From Planotetraspora mira (GTDB lineage: Bacteria > Actinomycetota > Actinomycetes > Streptosporangiales > Streptosporangiaceae), in contig NZ_BOOO01000001.1 of the NCBI RefSeq assembly GCF_016863275.1, positions 248,001 to 312,000 on the forward strand: a stretch of DNA of 64,000 bases, in the 5' to 3' direction. This document shows positions 22,268 to 29,914 of the stretch, piece by piece (position 1 is the stretch's first letter; each line of letters opens with the position of its first letter). A program made the position numbers and the translations under genes. The notes beneath the pieces were generated by a model. The model did not search any database and was not told the origin of the DNA. It was given only the letters and a program-made list of their open reading frames with translations.

Positions 22268-22422
22268 AGGAAACTCGCAGGTCAGAGTGGTCGGCAGCGA
22301 AGGTGCGCATGATCACGCTCGGAGAACGGGCAGGCCGGAGGGGTGTTCTCCGAACGCGTGCATGATCACGCACGGGAGGCTCGCAGGCAGGGCGGCATGA
22401 TCACGAAGGTGTGCATGATCAC
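22252..22422 (-). repeat. 53-bp phased repeat array A
   Basis: Copies of GTGATCATGCAC or close variants, read on the minus strand, start (low coordinate) at 22252, 22305, 22358 and 22411, all exactly 53 bp apart, with an extra off-phase core at 22393. The array fills the whole gap between two operon genes: the TGA of the 2Fe-2S subunit gene (22419-22421) is inside the first copy read on that strand, and the GTG of the deaminase adjoins the last copy. Confidence 0.85.
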
Positions 22423-22892
22423 GGCTGGTGTTTGCGGGCGGCGGCCAGGCGGACGGCGTCGAGGATCTTCTCGTATCCGGTGCATCGGCAGAGGTTGCCG
22501 GCCAGGGCCTCGCGGATCTCGGCGTCCGCGGGGACCCCGGGCGTGCTCTCGATCAGCGAATGCGCCTGGACGATCAGCCCGGGAGTGCAGAACCCGCACT
22601 GTACGGCTCCCGCCTCCACGAAGGACCGCTGAACCTCGTCCAGTTCCCCGCCCGAGGCCAGGCCCTCCACCGTGATCACGTCCCGGCCCTCCGCCTGGCC
22701 GGCCGCGACCAGGCAGGCGCAGACCGGGGTTCCGTCCAGGTAGACCGTGCACGAACCGCACTCGCCCTGCTCGCAGGCGTTCTTCGCCCCCGGCAGGCCT
22801 AGCCGTTCCCTGAGGACGTAGAGGAGGCTCTCGCCCTCCCATACGTCGTCCGCGGCCATCGACTCGCCGTTGACACTGATGTTCACCCTCAT
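22419..22892 (-). CDS. xanthine dehydrogenase 2Fe-2S subunit
   Basis: A 157-residue iron-sulfur subunit of a molybdenum hydroxylase, carrying electrons from the Mo site to FAD. The plant-type cluster motif CEQGECGSC with a later cysteine is near residues 40-60. The second, C-terminal cluster uses CGFCTPG and CRCTGYEKI near 100-145. The start overlaps the FAD-subunit stop (ATGA). In this operon no molybdopterin subunit follows; array A occupies that place. Confidence 0.93.
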   Translation of the reverse strand: MRVNISVNGESMAADDVWEGESLLYVLRERLGLPGAKNACEQGECGSCTVYLDGTPVCACLVAAGQAEGRDVITVEGLASGGELDEVQRSFVEAGAVQCGFCTPGLIVQAHSLIESTPGVPADAEIREALAGNLCRCTGYEKILDAVRLAAARKHQP

Positions 22893-23752
22893 GCCGGCCC
22901 CCTCCCCGTGTAGTCGTTCCATGCCCACCCGAGCGTGCGGCGAGCCATCACGGCCAGCGAATGCAGCCGGTAGTCCGCCCGCCCGCGCACGTCGTCGATG
23001 GGCGCGGCCGCTCCGGCGACGAGCTCGCCGAACCTGCGGGCGGCCTCGGGATCCAGTGGCGAGCGGCCCTCCCAGTCGAGCTCGGCGGCGACGAACTCCT
23101 CCGCCTCCGGCGCGCGCCGGGGAGTGGGCGCCGCGGACCCGATGCCCGTTCCCACGCGCCGCTCCCCGGGATGCAGGGCCACGGCGAAGGAGCAGACCGC
23201 GATCACCATGGCGTTCCTGGTGCCGATCTTGGAGAAGTACTGCGGGCCGGTCGCCGCGGGGATGCGCACCGCGCGGATCAGCTCGTCCGGCCGCAGCGCG
23301 TTGCGTTTCACTCCGGTGTAGAACTCGGCGATCGGGATGATCCGCGTCCCGCGCACCGATTCCGCCTCCACGATGGCGCCGGAGGCCAGTAGCGGCGGAT
23401 GCGCGTCCCCTGCCGGTGAGGCGGCGCCGAGGTTGCCCGCGACGGTGCCCCTGTTGCGGATCTGCGGCGACCCGACGGTCCGGGACGCCTGCGCGAGACC
23501 GGGCAGGAGCGGCCCCAGTTCGGCGATCAGCCGGGTGTAGGTCACCCCGGATCCCACGCGGATCTCGGTCCCCTCCGCCGACCACCGGGTCAGCTCGGCC
23601 ACGGGATTCAGGTCGAGGAGGGCGGCGGGCCGCCCCTTGTCGAGGTTGATCTCCACCATGACGTCGGTGCCGCCCTGGATCGGCGTCGCCTCCGGCCGTT
23701 CGGCCTTGTACGCCAGAGCTTGTTCCCAGGTGACAGGGCGCAGGAAGTCCAT
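22889..23752 (-). CDS. xanthine dehydrogenase FAD-binding subunit
   Basis: A 287-residue FAD subunit of the xanthine dehydrogenase family. ATPIQGGTDVMVEINL near residue 25 and IRNRGTVAGNLGAASPAGD near 100 bind FAD, and the CO-dehydrogenase flavoprotein C-terminal domain follows. I chose the ATG at 23752 (MDFLRPVTW), 4 nt after the uricase stop. It should transfer electrons to NAD+. It is paired with the 2Fe-2S subunit but not with a Mo subunit locally. Confidence 0.92.
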   Translation of the reverse strand: MDFLRPVTWEQALAYKAERPEATPIQGGTDVMVEINLDKGRPAALLDLNPVAELTRWSAEGTEIRVGSGVTYTRLIAELGPLLPGLAQASRTVGSPQIRNRGTVAGNLGAASPAGDAHPPLLASGAIVEAESVRGTRIIPIAEFYTGVKRNALRPDELIRAVRIPAATGPQYFSKIGTRNAMVIAVCSFAVALHPGERRVGTGIGSAAPTPRRAPEAEEFVAAELDWEGRSPLDPEAARRFGELVAGAAAPIDDVRGRADYRLHSLAVMARRTLGWAWNDYTGRGPA

Positions 23753-23756
23753 GGCG

Positions 23757-24620
23757 CTAGTCCCAGGCCGGTCCGGCGCCGGGGGCGTCCTCACGCAGGA
23801 CGGCGCCCTCGATGAGCCCGTACGGCCGATCGGCGGCGAAGTACACCTCTCCGTCGTTGTCCAGGTCGAACGGCGAAAGGTCCACGAGGAAGTGGTGCTT
23901 GTTGGGCAGCGAGAGCCGTACCTCGCAGATCTCGGGGCAGTCCTTCAGCACGCGGGACCCCATGGCGTAGAGGGTCTGCTGCAGGGAGAGGCTGTAGGTC
24001 CCCGCGAAGGCCGCGAGGAGCGCCTGCCTGGCGTTCTCGTACGACTTGTCGTAGGCGCCGCCGTCCGGAGCGGCGTGCCGCCAGGTGGCGTCCACGGCCG
24101 TGGCGAGGATGCGGTCGCGGGTCTCCGGCAACGTCGTGTACTCGTCCTTGATGTAGCCCCAGAACTCCGAGTTCGTGGTGTTGAGGACGACCAGGCCGGT
24201 CAGCCCGGAGACGACCCAGGCCTGGGAGCCGTCGTAGTGGGCCACGCAGGTGCGGGTCTCCCCGCCCGATCGCACGAAGGAGTGCCCGGAGGAGCCGTTG
24301 CGCTCCCAGGAGTACTCCTCGATCGCGACCCGCGCGTGGTGGACGGTCGGCTGGGAGTCCACGAAGTGACGGGCCAGGAGCAGGGCGAAGTCCTCGATCG
24401 CGCCCACGCCGTGCTTCTTGGCGAACGCGTGGACCGTGTTCTTCTGCGTGTCGGTGGCCAGCACAGCCGAGTTGTCCCCGCTGAGATGCACCTCGGCCAT
24501 GTCTCCGGACAGCGAGGTGCTGACGTTGAGGTCCTTGATGTGGTGGGCGTCGCCGTGTCTGGTGACCCGCACCACCCTCGTCTCGGCCTTGCCGTACCTG
24601 TTGGGACCCAAGATGATCAA
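23757..24620 (-). CDS. urate oxidase
   Basis: Cofactor-free uricase converting urate to 5-hydroxyisourate. It has 287 residues. The N-terminal ILGPNRYGKAETRVVRV is characteristic, the catalytic Lys-Thr area is near residue 60 (LATDTQKNTVHAFAKKHG), and the signature FVDSQPTVHHARVAIEEYSW is near 95. The start is TTG at 24620, five bases after a GGGGGAG site and adjoining the HIU hydrolase stop; no ATG fits the conserved N-terminus. Confidence 0.95.
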   Translation of the reverse strand: MIILGPNRYGKAETRVVRVTRHGDAHHIKDLNVSTSLSGDMAEVHLSGDNSAVLATDTQKNTVHAFAKKHGVGAIEDFALLLARHFVDSQPTVHHARVAIEEYSWERNGSSGHSFVRSGGETRTCVAHYDGSQAWVVSGLTGLVVLNTTNSEFWGYIKDEYTTLPETRDRILATAVDATWRHAAPDGGAYDKSYENARQALLAAFAGTYSLSLQQTLYAMGSRVLKDCPEICEVRLSLPNKHHFLVDLSPFDLDNDGEVYFAADRPYGLIEGAVLREDAPGAGPAWD

Positions 24621-24621
24621 G

Positions 24622-24969
24622 CTAGCTCCCCCGATAGGTCGAGTAGGCGAACGGGCTGAGCAGCAGCGGCACGTGATGGTGCTCGCCGGCGTCGCGGATG
24701 GTGAAGACGATGCTGACCTCGGGGAAGAAGGCGTCCTGCCCCAGGTAGGCGGCCGTGTCGAACACGAGCCGGTAGGTCCCGGGTCGCGGGTCGCCGTCCG
24801 CGATCCACTCGCGGCCGAGGGGCGACCACTCGCGGATGCGGCCGTCGCCGTCCGTCCGCCCCTCGGCGACCGGCACGAACCCGTGCGCCGCGCGGCGCGA
24901 GAGCCGTACGAACAGGTCGGGGGCGGGCCGTCCGGTGACGGTGTCGAGCACATGGGTGGACAGGCTCAT
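24622..24969 (-). CDS. 5-hydroxyisourate hydrolase
   Basis: Transthyretin-like enzyme converting 5-hydroxyisourate to OHCU. It is 115 residues, with the N-terminal signature LSTHVLDTVTGRPA carrying the active-site histidine and the C-terminal YSTYRGS tetrapeptide that marks hydrolases rather than transthyretin. The ATG overlaps the OHCU decarboxylase stop (ATGA), and its stop abuts the uricase start. Confidence 0.96.
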   Translation of the reverse strand: MSLSTHVLDTVTGRPAPDLFVRLSRRAAHGFVPVAEGRTDGDGRIREWSPLGREWIADGDPRPGTYRLVFDTAAYLGQDAFFPEVSIVFTIRDAGEHHHVPLLLSPFAYSTYRGS

Positions 24970-25439
24970 CGGCCCTCCCACAGCTTCGCCAGCCTCAGCT
25001 TCACGATCGCGGTCAGCTCCTCGCGGACGATCTTCCGTTCGGACTCCTCGTCGCCCGCGAGCCGTTCGCGCAGGAACACGAGCATCTCCTCGGCACTGCG
25101 GCCGGTCGCACAGACCAGGTAGACGTGCCCGAAACGCTCCTCGTAGGCGGCGTTGCCCTCCCGGATCGCGTCGAGCACCGCCTGGCCGGCCGTCGCGGTC
25201 CCCGACTGCTCGCTCCGCGACCACGCGGCCTCTTTGCCGTCTCCCGCCCGCCGCTCGCCGATCCGGGGATGCGCCGACAGCGCCTCCTCCACGTCGGACC
25301 AGCTCAGGTCAGCGATCGCCGCCTCCCCCGCGTCGATCAGCCCGGCGAGGTCCCGGTACGGCCCCCGCCGCGCGACCGCCGACACCCAGGCGGCGGACGC
25401 GCAGCAGGAGCGCAGGTCCTCCGGGCTGATTTCACGCAT
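24966..25439 (-). CDS. 2-oxo-4-hydroxy-4-carboxy-5-ureidoimidazoline decarboxylase
   Basis: Converts OHCU to S-allantoin. It has 157 residues, all alpha. LSAHPRIGERRAG carries the catalytic His and Glu region near residue 56, and FGHVYLVCATGRSAEEML is conserved. It is first in the purine operon (start 25439). The 137-bp divergent gap to the nfo-like gene contains an imperfect palindrome, TTTGT-N8-ACAAA (25518-25535), a possible operator for a purine-responsive repressor (weak inference). Confidence 0.93.
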   Translation of the reverse strand: MREISPEDLRSCCASAAWVSAVARRGPYRDLAGLIDAGEAAIADLSWSDVEEALSAHPRIGERRAGDGKEAAWSRSEQSGTATAGQAVLDAIREGNAAYEERFGHVYLVCATGRSAEEMLVFLRERLAGDEESERKIVREELTAIVKLRLAKLWEGR

Positions 25440-25576
25440 GGCAGCCAGTAGACAACTCTGGGCGGACCAGGTCCAGCAGCGGGAACTCCCAAGTGCCCGT
25501 CCCCGCACCCGCTCCGGTTTGTACGTTGACACAAAGGGAGCGGTCACAAAGGGGCCGACATTACGCTGGACGCATC

Positions 25577-26416
25577 ATGACTTCAACGAATCTCATCGGC
25601 GGGCACGTGTTCGTCACGGGGGGCCTGGCGACCGGCGGGCTGAAATACGCCGCCGAGATCGGTGCGGAGATGATCCAGATCTTCGTGACCAACCCGCGGG
25701 GCTGGGCCCTCAGCGTGGGCAACCCGGCCGAGGACGAGAAGCTGGCCGCCTCGGGCGTGCAGACCTTCGTCCACGCCAACTACCTGATCAACTTCGGCTC
25801 GCCCACTCCGGCGACCCTGGAGAACTCGGTCGCGGTGACCCGCCACACGCTGCGCCGCGCGGCTCAGATCGGGGCTCGCGGCGTGGTCGTCCACACCGGC
25901 TCGGCCGTCAGCCAGTCGCGCGAGGACGCCATGCGCCAGGTGCGCGAGCACCTGCTGCCCCTGCTCGACGAGGTCGGCGAGGACGGGCCCGACCTGCTGC
26001 TCGAGCCCATGGCCGGGCAGGGCCAGATGTTGTGCGCCACCGTGCAGGATCTCGGCCCCTACCTGGAGGCCCTCGATCATCACCCCAAGGTGGGCGTCTG
26101 CCTGGACACCTGCCACGCGTTCGCGGCCGGGCACGACCTCGCCGCCCCCGACGGGGTGGGGGCCACCCTCGACGCGCTGCACGAGATCGCCCCGGGCCGC
26201 CTCCGGCTGATCCACGCCAACGACTCCAAGGACGTGTGCGGCTCCAAGAAGGACCGGCACGAGAACATCGGCGCCGGTCACATCGGCGCGCAGGCGTTCG
26301 CCGATCTCATGCGTCATCCGGTCGCCGCCGGGATCTCGCTCTGCATCGAGACGCCGGGCAAGGGCGACAAGCACCGGGAGGACATCGAACTCCTCAAGAA
26401 GCTCCGGAGCGCCTGA
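25577..26416 (+). CDS. nfo: deoxyribonuclease IV (AP endonuclease family 2)
   Basis: Zinc-dependent apurinic/apyrimidinic endonuclease of base excision repair. It has 279 residues in a TIM barrel. The three-zinc site is visible through VHANYLIN, VVVHTGS, LLLEPMAGQG, VCLDTCHAFAAGHD, LIHANDSKD, ENIGAGHIG and CIETPG. The ATG at 25577 gives the usual N-terminus (IGGHVFVTGGL). It is monocistronic, followed by an array of GC-rich hairpin repeats. Confidence 0.94.
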   Translation: MTSTNLIGGHVFVTGGLATGGLKYAAEIGAEMIQIFVTNPRGWALSVGNPAEDEKLAASGVQTFVHANYLINFGSPTPATLENSVAVTRHTLRRAAQIGARGVVVHTGSAVSQSREDAMRQVREHLLPLLDEVGEDGPDLLLEPMAGQGQMLCATVQDLGPYLEALDHHPKVGVCLDTCHAFAAGHDLAAPDGVGATLDALHEIAPGRLRLIHANDSKDVCGSKKDRHENIGAGHIGAQAFADLMRHPVAAGISLCIETPGKGDKHREDIELLKKLRSA

Positions 26417-26461
26417 CCCGGCCTGCGACTCCCGGAGCGCCTGACCCGGCCCGCGCTGGGG

Positions 26462-26670
26462 GACGGCGCCCCCAGACGCCGTCCCGCCGCCCTTCTCCTC
26501 GCGGCGTCCCCCCGGACCGCCGCCTCCGTGATGACGGCGCCCCCCGACGGCCGCCTTCACCGGATGACGTCCCCCCGGACCGCCATCCTCTGGTGACGGC
26601 GCCCCTGAACCGTCACCTCTGATCACGGCGTCCCCCGGACGCCGTACCCCGCTGCGATCCGGCGCCCCCG
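26462..26670 (+). repeat. degenerate ~30-bp tandem hairpin repeats
   Basis: About seven units of the form GACGGCGTCCCCCGGACCGCC start near 26462, 26503, 26533, 26566, 26595, 26624 and 26661 (spacings 29-41 bp). Several are self-complementary, for example GGCGTCC-CCC-GGACGCC and GACGGCG-N8-CGCCGTC. The array lies 46 bp after the nfo stop. No coding potential is convincing. Confidence 0.65.
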
Positions 26671-26713
26671 TATGGCCGGACCGCTCCTGCGGACGCCCCC
26701 CGTCACGCGGAGC

Positions 26714-26739
26714 CGGGCCCTCCCCCCCGGTAGGGCCCG
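26714..26739. terminator. GC-rich terminator hairpin
   Basis: CGGGCCCT and AGGGCCCG are perfect arms around a C-rich loop. It could end transcripts from either side. The following stretch 26740-27027 shows no gene or other signal I can support. Confidence 0.5.
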
Positions 26740-27027
26740 CCCGGTAGCCCCAAGGTGACAACTTGCTCACTTCGATGACTACCCCGCGTGTCTTCCGACG
26801 CGGGAAAGACTACGAGCCGTAATCACACGGCCGGATGGGCCTTCGGACGAGCGGTCTCTAGTTCGCGCCATGCGGCGAGCCGAATCGCGATGAGCGGGGT
26901 TCCTGAGGCGACGAACGGTCGCTCCTGGTGCACAACGGCCTCCCGACGCCTCCCGCACCGCCCTCGGACGGCTCGGCGGACGTCGGCCGCGGGCTCCCGG
27001 CCCCGTTTCCTGAAGGCGTCGTACGGC

Positions 27028-27783
27028 TCAGCGGACGTCGGCGGTGGGCACCGGTCCGCTCCTGAACTGACGGACCAGTTGCTCGCGCACCTGCCGGGTG
27101 TGCCGCCTGCTCACCGGGAGCACCTTGGAGCCGACCTGGAGGACCACTCGACCGGCGTCGAAACGCAACTCGCTGACGTGCCGGGCGTTGACCAGTGTGC
27201 TGCGGTGGGCCCGGATGAAACCGGAACCGCCCCAGCGACGCTCGAGCGCCGCCAGCGACATGCGGACCAGGTAGGTCGAGTCCGCCGTGTGCAGCCGCAC
27301 GTAGTCGCCGTGCGCCTCGGCATGGGACACGTCCTGCTGCGCCAGGAACTTCGTCCGGCCGCCCAGCTCGACGGGGATGACGTCGACGGCCTCCTCTCCC
27401 GTGGAGGGCGCCACAGCGGCCCACAGCCGCCGTACGGCCTCCGCCAGCCGCTCAGGGCGTACCGGCTTCAGCAGATAGTCGACGGCCTCGAGTTCGAACG
27501 CCTGGACCGCGCAGTCATGAGCGCTGACGAAGATGAGACGGGGCGGAGAGGGGAAGCCGCCGATCAGCCGGGCGAGGTCCAGGCCGTCGAGGCCCGGCAT
27601 CCGCACGTCGAGGAACACTCCGTCGAGGCGTTCCCCTGCGGCGATCATCTGGACCATGTCCTGGAGTGCGGCGCCACCGTCGGACGCCGTAGTGACGTGC
27701 TCGACGCGGGCATCCTGTCTCAGGAGATAGGCGAGCTCGGACAGGGCGGGGACCTCGTCGTCGACAGCGAGAACGCGCAGCAT
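27028..27783 (-). CDS. LytTR-family response regulator
   Basis: A 251-residue response regulator. The receiver domain is at about 1-120 with the acidic pair AVDDE, the phosphoacceptor in GVFLDVRMPGLDG near residue 58, and the conserved lysine in DYLLKPVRP. The LytTR DNA-binding domain is at about 145-245 (HAEAHGDYVRLHT, FIRAHRSTLVNARHV). The ATG at 27783 starts right at the receiver. It follows its sensor kinase by 66 nt in the same operon. The regulon cannot be read here. Confidence 0.92.
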   Translation of the reverse strand: MLRVLAVDDEVPALSELAYLLRQDARVEHVTTASDGGAALQDMVQMIAAGERLDGVFLDVRMPGLDGLDLARLIGGFPSPPRLIFVSAHDCAVQAFELEAVDYLLKPVRPERLAEAVRRLWAAVAPSTGEEAVDVIPVELGGRTKFLAQQDVSHAEAHGDYVRLHTADSTYLVRMSLAALERRWGGSGFIRAHRSTLVNARHVSELRFDAGRVVLQVGSKVLPVSRRHTRQVREQLVRQFRSGPVPTADVR

Positions 27784-27849
27784 GGCCACACCGTGCCCCG
27801 TGGCCCGCCTCCCGCGCAAGCCATCTGGCGACAATCCGTGATATCGCGA

Positions 27850-28977
27850 CTACAGCACGTCGTGGGCGGAGTGGCATTTGGGCACTCTTAGCCGGATTCG
27901 CGTCCCCTCACCGGGCGCCGAGTCCACCACGAGGCCGTAGTCATGGCCGTAGATGTGCCGCATCCGCAGGTCGACGTTGCTCAGTCCGATCCCCGCCGTG
28001 GCGTCCTCGCCGAGGATCGCCCTGACGTGCTCGGGGTCCATCCCGATCCCGTCGTCCTCGACCAGGATGTGCGCCTCGGGGCCGGCGTCCTTGATCACCA
28101 CGCGGACCTCTCCGGGCATGCCGTGCTTGATGGCGTTCTCCACCAGGGGCTGCAGGCACAGGAAGGGCACGGGGACCCGCAACACCTCCGGCGCGACCTG
28201 GACGGTGAAGCGCAGGCGGTCGCCGAACCTCGCGCGCTCCAGCAGGAGGTAGCGGTCCACACAGCTCAGCTCGTCGGCAAGCGTGGTGAAGTCGCGGACC
28301 CTGCGCAGGGCGTAGCGGGTGAAGTCGGCGAAGTCCAGCAGCAGCTCTCGGGCCCGTTCCGGATCGGTGCGGACGAACGAGGCGATCGTCGTCAGCGAGT
28401 TGTAGACGAAGTGGGGCGAGATCTGCGCCCGCAACGCCCGCATCTCGGCCTCCAGCATGCGCCTGCGTGAGGTGTCCAGCTCGGCCAGCTCCAACTGCCC
28501 GGAGACCCAGCGCCCCACCTCCGTCGCCGTGCGCACCAGGACGGCGCTGACCTCGGCGTCGTAGACCGCCAGCGTGCCGATCATCCGTCCCTCGACCGTG
28601 AGCGGCACGAGCACGGCGCTCGGCTCCCCCGCGACCACGTGCGGGCGGCCGCCCATCATGACGACCCGGACCTCCGTGAGCACCTGGTCGTCGTCGGGGA
28701 CGCCGTCCCCGTCGCGGGCGAGCACCCGCTCCGCCGACGTGATGGCCAGCGCCGAGGTCCCCAGCAACGTGCGCAGATGCCGTACGGCCTTGCGGGCGGA
28801 GTTGCCGTTCAGGCCCGCGCGGAGTGAGGGCGCCGCCAGCCCGGCGATGTGGAGGGCCAGATAGGTCGGCTCCCCCGCGAGCTCGCCGCGGCACGGCCTC
28901 CCGCGGGCGAGGATGAACCCGAGCGCTCCGGTGACGGCGCAGAGCCCCAGCCAGGCGAGAACAGACACGCCGGTCAC
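27850..28977 (-). CDS. LytS-type sensor histidine kinase
   Basis: A 375-residue kinase. It has one N-terminal membrane helix (VLAWLGLCAVTGALGFIL), a GAF-like region at about 40-165 and a His_kinase domain with the H-box QISPHFVYNSLTTI near residue 190. The HATPase domain shows LVENAIKHG (N-box) and DDGIGM (G1). It lacks the usual 5TM-LYT input module, so sensing is probably cytoplasmic. The start is GTG 28977. Its partner regulator lies directly downstream. Confidence 0.9.
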   Translation of the reverse strand: MTGVSVLAWLGLCAVTGALGFILARGRPCRGELAGEPTYLALHIAGLAAPSLRAGLNGNSARKAVRHLRTLLGTSALAITSAERVLARDGDGVPDDDQVLTEVRVVMMGGRPHVVAGEPSAVLVPLTVEGRMIGTLAVYDAEVSAVLVRTATEVGRWVSGQLELAELDTSRRRMLEAEMRALRAQISPHFVYNSLTTIASFVRTDPERARELLLDFADFTRYALRRVRDFTTLADELSCVDRYLLLERARFGDRLRFTVQVAPEVLRVPVPFLCLQPLVENAIKHGMPGEVRVVIKDAGPEAHILVEDDGIGMDPEHVRAILGEDATAGIGLSNVDLRMRHIYGHDYGLVVDSAPGEGTRIRLRVPKCHSAHDVL

Positions 28978-28995
28978 CGTAACGGCTGGCGCGCC

Positions 28996-29607
28996 TCAGA
29001 GAGGGCCGTCGCCCGGCTCCTCCTGATATGAGTAGCGCTGCTCCGTCCAGGGGTCGCCGACGTTGTGATAGCCGCGTTCCTCCCAGAAACCGCGCCTGTC
29101 ATCCGTCAGGTACTCGATCCCGCGCACCCATTTCACGCTTTTCCACGCATAGAGGTGGGGCACGACGGCCCGAAGGGGATAGCCCCGTTCCGGCGACAAC
29201 TGTTTGTCCTCGAGTTCGGTGGCGAACAGCGTCGACTCCCGCGCGAAGTCGTCCATGCGGACGTTGGCGCTGTAGCCGTACTCGGCCCAGATCATCACGT
29301 GACGCACGCCCGGCGCGGGAGGGACGCGCTCCAGGAGTTCGGGAGCGGAGACGCCGGCCCACTCGTAGCCCATGATCGAGAACTTGGTCACGCAGTGGAA
29401 GTCGGCGATCACCGACGTCCTGGGCAGCCCGGCGAACTGGTCCCAGGTGAACTCGTGCACCTGGCCGCTCGCCGTCGCCCCGAACACCTGGAAACGCCAG
29501 GTCTGCGGCCGGAACGTCGGCACTCGGCCGTAGTGGATGACGGGACGTCCTCGAGCGATGTGCTGCCCCGGGGGCAGACGGTTCTCCTCCTCAGACATCT
29601 CCGGCAC
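28996..29607 (-). CDS. cytoplasmic molybdopterin-dependent oxidoreductase (sulfite-oxidase fold)
   Basis: A 203-residue protein with only the Moco domain. The molybdenum ligand cysteine lies in VIADFHCVTKFS near residue 70, and GYPLRAVVPHLYAWKSVKWVRGIEYL is the family C-terminal motif. No signal peptide and no dimerisation domain are seen, unlike YedY/MsrP or sulfite oxidase. GTG 29607 or ATG 29598 are both possible starts. The substrate is unknown. It precedes the LytS/LytTR genes on the same strand with a 19-nt gap, so it may share their transcript. Confidence 0.85.
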   Translation of the reverse strand: MPEMSEEENRLPPGQHIARGRPVIHYGRVPTFRPQTWRFQVFGATASGQVHEFTWDQFAGLPRTSVIADFHCVTKFSIMGYEWAGVSAPELLERVPPAPGVRHVMIWAEYGYSANVRMDDFARESTLFATELEDKQLSPERGYPLRAVVPHLYAWKSVKWVRGIEYLTDDRRGFWEERGYHNVGDPWTEQRYSYQEEPGDGPL

Positions 29608-29684
29608 GCCCCAATACTGTCACCCGGGGGTAGATCACTCACCATGGCCCCATGGCCTGGCGACGCGGGCTTCCGCCTATGGGA

Positions 29685-29690
29685 TATATT
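29685..29690 (+). promoter_or_regulatory. -10 element of the aroF leader promoter
   Basis: TATATT ends 7 nt before the leader-peptide ATG, so transcription probably begins at or next to the A of that ATG. No matching -35 is clear. Confidence 0.5.
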
Positions 29691-29697
29691 GCGGGAC

Positions 29698-29766
29698 ATG
29701 CGTAGCTTCTCGTTTTGGTATGGCGACGGACCCGTGAGGACCGTTCGCCTCCACGTGCTGCGCTGA
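29698..29766 (+). CDS. Phe/Trp/Tyr leader peptide of the aroF attenuator
   Basis: A 22-codon frame beginning MRSFSFWYGDG and ending at TGA 29764-29766. Residues 4, 6, 7 and 8 are Phe, Phe, Trp and Tyr, all three aromatic products of the pathway started by the downstream DAHP synthase. It has no ribosome site; a TATATT -10 lies 7 nt upstream, so it is probably translated from a leaderless mRNA. Ribosome stalling on these codons would report shortage of charged aromatic tRNAs. It is far too short for ordinary gene calling but is well supported by what follows it. Confidence 0.85.
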   Translation: MRSFSFWYGDGPVRTVRLHVLR

Positions 29767-29825
29767 CAGCCAAGGCGAACGAAGGCCCCGGGTCCGAAAG
29801 GATCCGGGGCCTTCTGCGTTTTACC
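29727..29825 (+). promoter_or_regulatory. attenuator: terminator and competing antiterminator ahead of aroF
   Basis: The terminator is a 14-bp stem (29782-29795 with 29800-29813, one G-U pair) capped by GAAA and followed by CGTTTTACC. A competing fold pairs CGTTCGCCT (29742-29750) with AGGCGAACG (29773-29781), nine perfect pairs, and CGGACCCG (29727-29734) with CGGGTCCG (29789-29796), eight perfect pairs; the latter consumes the terminator's left arm. A ribosome that reaches the leader stop would cover 29773-29781 and favour termination; stalling on the aromatic codons would favour the alternative fold. Confidence 0.75.
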
Positions 29826-29914
29826 GGGTTCCACCGTCTCTCAGCCGAGATCGAATCAATCGATTTCCCGATTTCTACCGATTTTCCGCCGTACGGAGTC
29901 AGAAGGAGCGTCAC

